From Psococerastis gibbosa (Eukaryota > Arthropoda > Insecta > Psocodea > Psocidae), in NCBI GenBank assembly GCA_963971405.1, contig OZ020489.1:28360290-28424289 (forward strand): DNA of 64,000 nucleotides. The letters are read 5' to 3'. Below the pieces are notes generated by a model. It worked only from the letters and a program-made list of their open reading frames with translations. It did no database searches and was not told where the DNA came from. Positions within the stretch are counted from its first letter, which is position 1. Every line of letters starts with the position of its first letter. Below are positions 37,571 through 46,500 of the stretch, piece after piece. Made by a program: the position numbers and the translations under genes.

Positions 37571-40500
37571 ATGAGGAAATTATGGTTAATATTGTGCGCG
37601 TTCTGTGCTTTACGTTTAACTTTGTCTGAATACCTTTATAATGAAAGTGAATCTTACGCAGGGCTCGCCTCTGCGATAGCTGATTATCACAAGTCAGCTT
37701 GTATTTACCTCTTGACGGATTCACGATCTAAAGGTGGGAACTATTGATTTTCAGATTTTGCTTAATTCATTATTTGTTTACCTCACCTATGCACGCATAC
37801 AAATCCCGTATTGAAATTATTGGCTAAGGCAATAAGGGGGTTGGTAAAAATAGCTACGGGTACAATTTATGTGTCATTGAAGTATTTTAGTGTAAGAATA
37901 TGCCGACGGAAGAGTAAACAATGAGAGGGGTTTATCTTCTTCTTCTTCCGGCTCTACAGCCCTTGGTGGGCTTTGGCCTGCTCGACAACACTCCTCCATT
38001 CTTCTCGGTTTTGCACAACGCTCCACCATCTGGAGACTCCCAACTCGCGAAGGTCATTCTCTAACTCGTCCTTCCAGCGGTTTCTTGGCCGTCCTGGCAG
38101 TCGTCTTCCCGTCATGCTTGCTTTGTACATTTTTCGTGGCATGCGTTCTTCAGACATCCTTACAACGTGTCCCAGCCACCTTAATCGTTGTGCTTTAATG
38201 AACCTTACTATGTCTTCTCCGTTGAGAGCGGCGTCGATTTCAGCGTTGTGTCTTATACGCCATTCTCCGTACTCGTAAAGGGGTCCATATATCCTCCTTA
38301 TTATCTTTCTTTCGAGTACACGTAGTTTGTTGGCATCGTTTACAGTGAGATTCCAGGTTTCCGATCCGTATGTTGCAACTGGTCTTATAAGGGTTTTGTA
38401 TATTCGTAGTTTTGTGGCTCTAGAGATAAGTCTTGACTTGAGCAATTTTAGGTTGGCAAAATATGCTCTATTGGCTGCTGTTATTCTTCTGTCTATCTCT
38501 GCGCTAGTTTTGTTTTGATTGTTTACTTCTGCACCAAGGTAGATGAAGCTCTTTACATTCTCGAAAGCCATTCCTTGTACAGTCAGGTTGTCACTTCTCC
38601 GTCTCCTTTCTAACGCTGACATTACTAGATACTTAGTTTTTGAGACATTTATTTCTAGTCCAGCTCTACTCGCCTCTACACATAGTCTAGCAAGTATCTC
38701 TCCTAGTTGCTTCCTATTTTTAGTGATTATGACTATGTCATCCGCATATGCGCAGATCATTTGTGACTTGTATACAATTGTCCCACTCTCTACTATATTC
38801 TGTAACGCTGCTTGCAGTGCCAGGTTGAACAGTGTAGCTGAGAGGGCGTCTCCTTGTCGTACCCCTCTGCCGAGTGGGAATTCTTCTCCACATCGTCCGT
38901 CTATTATTACACTGGCTCTGGCGTTTTCCATAGTCATTTTTACTAGATTAACTAGTTTTTTTGGTATTCCTTGTCGGATCATTGTGTTATATAGGCTGTC
39001 TTTCCAAATAGAATCGAAAGCCTGTCTAAAATCCACAAAGAGCATGTGTAGGTCCGTATTATGCTCGTAGCATTTTTCCATAGTTTGCCGTACAACGAAG
39101 ATTTGGTCAACAGTTCCCCTGGCTGGTCTAAAACCACATTGGTACTCGCCTATTATTTCTTCTGCATACGGTGAGATTTTTCTTAATAGAAGATTTGAGA
39201 AAGTCTTGTAGGCAGTATTAAGGAGTGTAATTCCTCTGTAGTTATTGCAGTCCAACTTGTCGCCTTTCTTGTAAATCGGTACTATAGTTCCTGTTTGCCA
39301 TGCTTCCGGCATACATTCGTTTGCCCAGATCTTTGTAATAATGTCATGTAGTTCTTTTACAACCTCTGACCCAGAGTATTTTAGTATTTCACTGGTGATG
39401 CCATCTTTGCCTGGTGCTTTATAGTTATTCATCCTTTTTATGGCGTTTTCTACCTCTATTAGTGTTGGTGGGGGTATAAGCATTTCCGCAGTTTGTGGTA
39501 GTGGTTCTTCTTCTGGTGTAGTGTCGCTCTCTTTGTTGAGTAGTTCTTTGAAGTACTCGGTCCATCGTTCCATAATACTCTCCTCTTCGCCAAGTAGTTT
39601 CCCATTCTTATCTTTGCAACCGCTTAGTCTCGCCTTGTATTCTTTCCTGAACCAGTCTGTGTCTTTATAAAATTTCCTGGTCTGATTTTGCTGCCTTTTG
39701 TTTTCTATTTCTTCTAGTTTTTTGTTAATCATTTCTTTCTTCTTTCTGCGGCATACTCGGTTTGCTTCTCTTCTGAGTTCATCATATTCTTCCTGGGCCG
39801 ACCTGGTGTTTCTTTGTAATTTCCTCTTTCTGGCTTCATTCTTCCGTTGTATTATTTGTACACATTCATCATCAAACCACTCATTTCTTACGCGCTCTTT
39901 CTCTCCAATAATGTCTCTAGTCACTGTTGTCAATGCTTCTCTAAGTTGTTCCCATTTATGGTTTATATCATTTACATTCTCGTCTTCTGCTCTTTCTTCT
40001 CTTTGTTCTTGCAGCTTATTTCGTATCTCACGTTGAAAATTATCTTTTACATCTTGTACTTTAAATAACTCTTGGTTCCACACCGTACGTTCTTTTGGCT
40101 TTCTTTTTTGGGCGTTGGACAGTTTCTCTCTCATCACTGCTTTAACTAGGAAATGGTCGGAATCACAATTAGGTCCTCGGCAGGTCTTCACATCTATTAC
40201 CGACGATGCGTGTCTAGCTGATACTAGGATGTGGTCTATTTGATTCGTCTCTGTAGTTCCAGTGATCGTCCATGTCCCTAGGTGTATGTTTTTGTGTTGA
40301 AAGTAGGTACTCATCACCGCAAGTTTGTTCGCTGCTGCCATTCCAATCAGGAGTCTACCGTTTTCATTTGTAGTTTGATGTTTTGAGAAGAGGCCACATG
40401 TTGTTTGGGTAAATGGTTCCTTTCCGATCTTCGCGTTGAAGTCACCTAGTACTACAGTGATGTCATATTGTGGTATGTTCTCAATGGAATAAGTCATCTG

Positions 40501-43500
40501 GTCGTAGAAGGCTTCTTTCTCGTCGTTATCTGCCTCTTCGGTTGGCGCGTATGCAGACAGTATACTTATATTTCTAAATTTTCCTTTAATACGAATTTTA
40601 CATATTCTGTCACTGATGGGCTCAAATCCTATTACTTTCCCTCTTGCTCTCTTTGTCACAAAAAAGCCAGTTCCTCTCTGTCCTGTTTTATCCTGGTTAC
40701 CACTGAAGTACACTGTAAAGTCACTTTTCCTGATTTCTCCTTGGCCTTTCCACCTTATTTCTTGTACTGCTACAATGTCGAAATTATATTTCAATATTTC
40801 TCTTCCTATTTCTTGCATCTTCCCTGGCATTAGCATTGTCCTTACGTTCCACGTAGCCAGTTTTAATTCCAAGGAAGCTCGTTTGTTTTGCGGGGGTCGT
40901 CGTCTAGTTCCGGTATAGTTGTTCCGAGGCGTGTCTTGAGTCATCGCAACTTGGGTTTTTTTACGGTGTTAGGTCGTCGGCCTTACGCCCAACCTCTGCC
41001 AGAGGATGGGGGTGTTGATTTCGGGGTACCCAGCCCCTAGGTGATCGCCTTCTCTTCGGCTGGGAGTCTCACCCGCCCCTTCGCAGTACACCATTCGTGT
41101 GTTGCTCATTGCCGTTGGCCCTTTAGGGCTCTTCCGCCACTGAGTTGGATGACAGCCCTGCTGCCGACTGACATCGCCTTCAAGAGACTCTCACTTCTCT
41201 TCCCCTTAGGCTATGCTGTGTTCCGAGAGGATCTTCTGCATACTCAGCCGTTGAAGTTGCATCTCCTCCAACGCCGTTGTATCCATTGTCCATCTCTTCG
41301 TGCAGCGCGGGGGGCAACACCTATTTAGTGGCGGTGTTACTCGCCACGTCACGATGGTTTCTAAGATCTGTGAGGGATTTGTTAGTAAGTGCATTGCCCA
41401 GTGCACTTACCACCTCAACCTCCACCATCGCCACTGCATGGTCGGGGACTGCTTATTCAGTATATTCGCAGCTAACCACTATATCTAGTGGCCGTATCAC
41501 TATCCGCCACCTGTGACCCCGCTAGTAGCTCGCAGTTAAGCCCTAACAATGAGAGGGGTTTATAATTTTTACAACTCTATGGATTTTCTCAACATAGCCT
41601 ATTACTTACTTAGGCCTAAGGCCTACTAGTCAATGCCCACACTTGGCTGATGAGCCATTCGGATGCAGGGGGTAGCCGCCCTCCCCCCCCCCCCCAAATT
41701 TAGTAAACATATTGTAAGCTAATTTATTGCGCTATGATTTAATCGATCGATCCTACATATATATATTTCACCTGTTTTGGCACACAACCACCCCCCCCCC
41801 CCCCAAATGGGCTGGATCCGTCCCTGCATTCGGTGATGTGCTGACCGGTAGAGGTTGACTGTTCTTAATGTGTTGTTCTCTTCATCTCGGGAGTGGCGGA
41901 GTGCCGTGCAGTCTCCACTTAGGTGGTTTGCATTCATCGTTTCGTGTCCCGATAGGGGGGCACTCTAGTGATGTAAGGACTTCAAACAGATGTTGGGTGG
42001 CTAGGTACTTAATTACTTACTTAACGTGTCCGGGCCTAGGACATGTTGATCCAAAACGTTGCGGCCTGGATGGCCTTGTCATTGGCCTCTAAAAGATCTG
42101 CCTGGGATACATCTTCTTGTCTCGGGCAAACCAGAAGGCGGCCGTCGTCTTGATGTTGTCTGCATTCGCAATTCGGGTCCTCCGCCAGCCCCCACCTACA
42201 CAGGCATCTTGTAACTCCCATTCTTAGCCTACTATTGAGGCTCCTCCAGGCTAGGTACTCAACGGCTCAACTTGCTTATTTCTAGTCTTAAAAAAATACG
42301 TTTCGATACAGAACGCTACATATTTTCCTGTTTACAGACGCAAGATTTGTCGAGAAGGTTATGAAGCTGGTCACTCACAAGCATAAGTGGTCCGCAAATG
42401 TGTATTCTTTTGATGAGTACCACAGCTTGCAAGAGAGTGATATCAAAACCGTAAAGTGTTATGTTCCTCTTCAGGTTGTCATTTCTCATGATGACGCCAC
42501 ACATCAAGCTTTCGTTGAGGTCAGTACGAAATTTGTAGCTCCATAAGCCTTAATTTAAATATACGCAGGGGAAATCACAGCATTTCAACTTCAAAACGTC
42601 GGGGCCATAGAGTCCGGAAGCGTTGAACTGTCTATGGAGTGCTTACTCCTGAGCCCGGCAATTTCGGAGCGAAACAGTCCTTTATTCAAAGCATGTTTTT
42701 GGCCATTAATTTCGTCATTTCATTGAATTTTTTTTCAAGTGAGATATTTTTTAAGTGGGCTCATTTAGAAAGCGTTAGTCTGCCTAAGTATGCTCTAAGC
42801 CTATGTACTCTGATAAGGGGACAATGAAAACATTTCCATATTTTCTGTCTCACTAACAATGCAACACTGTTTAAGAGGACATGCTACGTAGAAATTTAGC
42901 ACCCCAAAATTTGTTGATTTTATTGAATTTTTATTTTTTAATTAATTAACAAAGCAATTTATTAAAGATTTGGCTCATGTAAGTTGTAGGAGACTACTTC
43001 ATGCATAATTTAATAAGAAATATTACATTTTGGGTACTTACGTCTTTCAAAAAAACCAAAGAGTACTAAAAGTTCGCGTAATCTAGGAATTTTGGAAAAA
43101 CTACAAAACCAAAAAGTAAAAATACCCGATTATACAGTATATGATGCACGAAGTAGTCTTCTACAACTTAAATGAGCCAAATTTGTAATAACTTGCTGAG
43201 TTAATGAAATAAAAAATGAAAAGTATTTAATTTTGGGGTGCCAATTTTCTACGTTGCTGATCCTCTTAAATTCGTTTGCAGTTTGCTGCTATTATCATTT
43301 TTCTGTATCCCAATTGAATATGAGAAGTTTATGTCCAATAGAGTATTGATGTTCCTCTTGTCAATTGTTATCATTATCAATGGTGTGATATTTCAGCACT
43401 CAAAAAGAACGAGTATGCATGGCTCAGACTCATATGGCGGAGGGATCTGGCTGGTGTTCGTGAAGTCTTTGAGTGCGGATTACATGAATAATTATTTCTC

Positions 43501-46500
43501 CGATATCAACACACCGTTTGATGTTCAGTTGTTGGTTGCCGAACTCAAGCATAATCTTCAGGTACCTATCTAAGTATTAAAACACCGGTGCAAATGCTTT
43601 CCTATTTTTATTAATAGTTTCACTGTAAATAATTGTTCTTGGTTAAATATCGGTTGTCCAGTGGGTTTTGGTTTCTATTAATAGGTAATTACTACAAAAT
43701 ACATAAATTGTGAATTCAAGAGAAGTAGTTCCGGTTCGTTTCTGAGAAATTTTTTTTTTAATTGTTTGGGGGGTTTTTGGGGTATAAATAAATACCGAAG
43801 TAGTGACTTTTTGTTATACCAAATTATTATAAATTATATTATATTACCAAGCCAACCTAGCAGAGTTGGGGCTATAAAGCTCGCTTACACTCAACTAGAC
43901 CTGAAAGGTTCAGGGTCGCTTGCTTTACATACCCTCTGAAGCATGATCAGAAAATCGAGCAACCTTTCGAGTGGTAGTCGTACCACTACAGTCATGTCCT
44001 CACAGCATTTCTATTTGTCTAGATGGTTTTGAAAGAAGTCTACCGGCTGACTCCGCAGAAGCCTCTTCGGACGCCTATGTTCGGTTCGTGGTCCGTAAAC
44101 TCGTCTCTGCAGGCACCGCCTCTAGGACACCTGTACAGTCGCAGGAACGACTTGGAGGGCGAGCAGCTGCGCGTGGGCTACGTCAACAGCCCCCCCTTCA
44201 CGTACCATGTCGAAGATGCTACAAGACTGGATGGTTATTTAGGTGATATCTGGGAGGTCATCCAGTCAGCAATCAATATCACGTATGTACACGGGGTAAA
44301 CACCTCAGAGATGCTTGTTTCCAGTAATTCTTAGAATTCTGGGTAAATGAGGTTCTGTAGGGACAGTTTTGGTCACTAGGTTCGCTGACGACGAACCGAT
44401 ATCCATATTATTCAAAATGGCCCCCGTTTGCATGTGAAAACTAAGCTCTTAGCATCTAATTAATTCTTTTTATATTTTTTATAATATTTTTACTAGGCCT
44501 GGACCTTATTTCGCTGCATATAATTTAATATGTATATTCTCCATGATTTATAGAAAAATATCACTTTAAAATAATACATAAATAAAATAATTTTGAAATA
44601 TTATTGAGGCTTATGGAAAAATCAACGCTTTGATATCATTGCAACTGGTGCTGCCATCTACAAAATGACGTCACAAATGAACCTCATATGGTGGCTCAAA
44701 ATGGAATTTCGTATAAATGACGACTGACGCGTATCGTTGTTACTCTGAAGTTTTCTCGTTTTATGGATGAGTTTCTACATAAATTATTTGAATGTATTAA
44801 TTATTTACAGGTCGTCGTTTAGAAAGAAAAAGAACTATGGGGTGCACCTAGCGAACGGATCTTGGACAGGCCTTATTCGAGCAGTACACAAGGAGGAGTT
44901 CGATGTAGGCATTGCTGACTTTGCGCTGACTCAGAAGAGATACCTTACCATTGACTATTCCCTGCCATTGATGCTTACCACGTATGTACAGTCCCTGTCA
45001 GTCAAACTCCCCTTCTCCCTGAGATGAATGAGTCTACCCTTGGGGTGCCTCAAGTTTATAAACAGACTCACTCCCCCGCCAGGCTGACAGGGTTCCTTAA
45101 AGCAGGAATGCTGAAAGCAGGAGTTGCAAAACAAACAAACAAATAGAGAATAAACTAGTGTGGTTGTAATCGACGTGATTTGTTGAATTGGTTACTTTTA
45201 AGAACATACTGATAAAGTTGCGTTTATTTAAAGTAGGCCTAAGCAATTCCCATAGTTTCAGCTAAGTTCACATCACTTTAGGAAGAATTTCCTCATGTGT
45301 AGGCACTTAACTCTGGCAGATCTCGAAGCTTACTAGCAACCTATTGTGCACTATAACTTAGCTAATTGCAGTTTCCAGGTGATTTACAAAAATTTGGGAT
45401 CCACTATAGATGCAGATGCGATGTTCATGCCGTTGGGACATGACTTGTGGGTCACCCTTGCCTGCTGGATTTTGCTGGCCGCTGTGCTACTCTACCTTGG
45501 CTGCTATCTCAGTGACGTCACCTTTGACACCAGGGAAAATATGAGCTTTGCAACGGCAATGTTTTTTGTCAGTGGTGCTCTTTGTGGTCAAGGTGAGTAA
45601 CAGATATGTATCTTGTTGTATTAAGGCGGCTATTCCACCGACGTCGTTTTTCAATGTGCATGTGCATGACGTGGTAGCAGACATCATTAATAAGTCTACC
45701 ATATTATGACTTAATTTATAATAGATAAGTATCTAAATTATAGTCTCCTTAAAATATGGCAGAGACTTATTAATGATGTCTGCTACCACGTCATGCACAT
45801 GCACAATGAAAAACGACGCCGGTGGAATAGCCGCCTTAGAAGAGAACGGCCGGGATAGTCCAGTTCGTAGGGTAGCGGAATTTCGAGGCTGGAGACTCGA
45901 CATTAAAGGAAAACTTTTGCCCAGGACCTGGGTCCACCCAGCCCTATTTTCTTATCATTTGTTTTTCATTTTCCGATATTTTCCTTTTTTTTATGTTTGC
46001 AATCTTATAACTTGGTCACATTTCCCTCTGCATTTGCCCGCTACCGGCATTACTTAGCTTATGGCTAGAGCGATCTATTCTATTTCATTATCGTTGTCCC
46101 AAGCATACTAAAATGTTTTTTTTCTCTTTGTTGATAGCGGGATTCTGCGTGCCACAACGATTCACCTGCCGCACTCTGTTCCTTTCTTCGTTCTTTGTAA
46201 CGGCCGTGGTAATCCCCTCATACTCAGCCAGTCTAATGTCGTACCTCACAATTCTGCCTCCCATCGTGCCGTTTCAAAATATGAAAGAGTTTTATGAAAG
46301 CGGCAAGTTCAAAATGGTGGTCAAGTATAGCAGTTACGAATTTGACCTCTTCGCGGTGGGTATTCGTTATGGAATTAATTTTTTTTACAAGTCTCTGTAC
46401 ACATTTAAAAATCTGAGCAAGCTTAGCAATACCTGGGGTAGTTCTCCCCTGAGAAGCAAAACAACGGATTTCATTCTCTTCCTATGGAAGTCTTTGTTTT

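Noticed and set aside
38543-39070. A 175-codon ORF and several others on the plus strand within 37973-40918
   Set aside because: They are the antisense shadow of the intact LINE ORF on the minus strand, which has full EN and RT motifs.
43331-43396. Signal-peptide-like start (MSNRVLMFLLSIVIIINGV) as the N-terminus of the receptor
   Set aside because: The stretch ends in a good acceptor (TGATATTTCAG at 43386-43396), and exons at 37571 and 42338 join to it in phase, giving a true signal peptide and a normal-length N-terminal domain.
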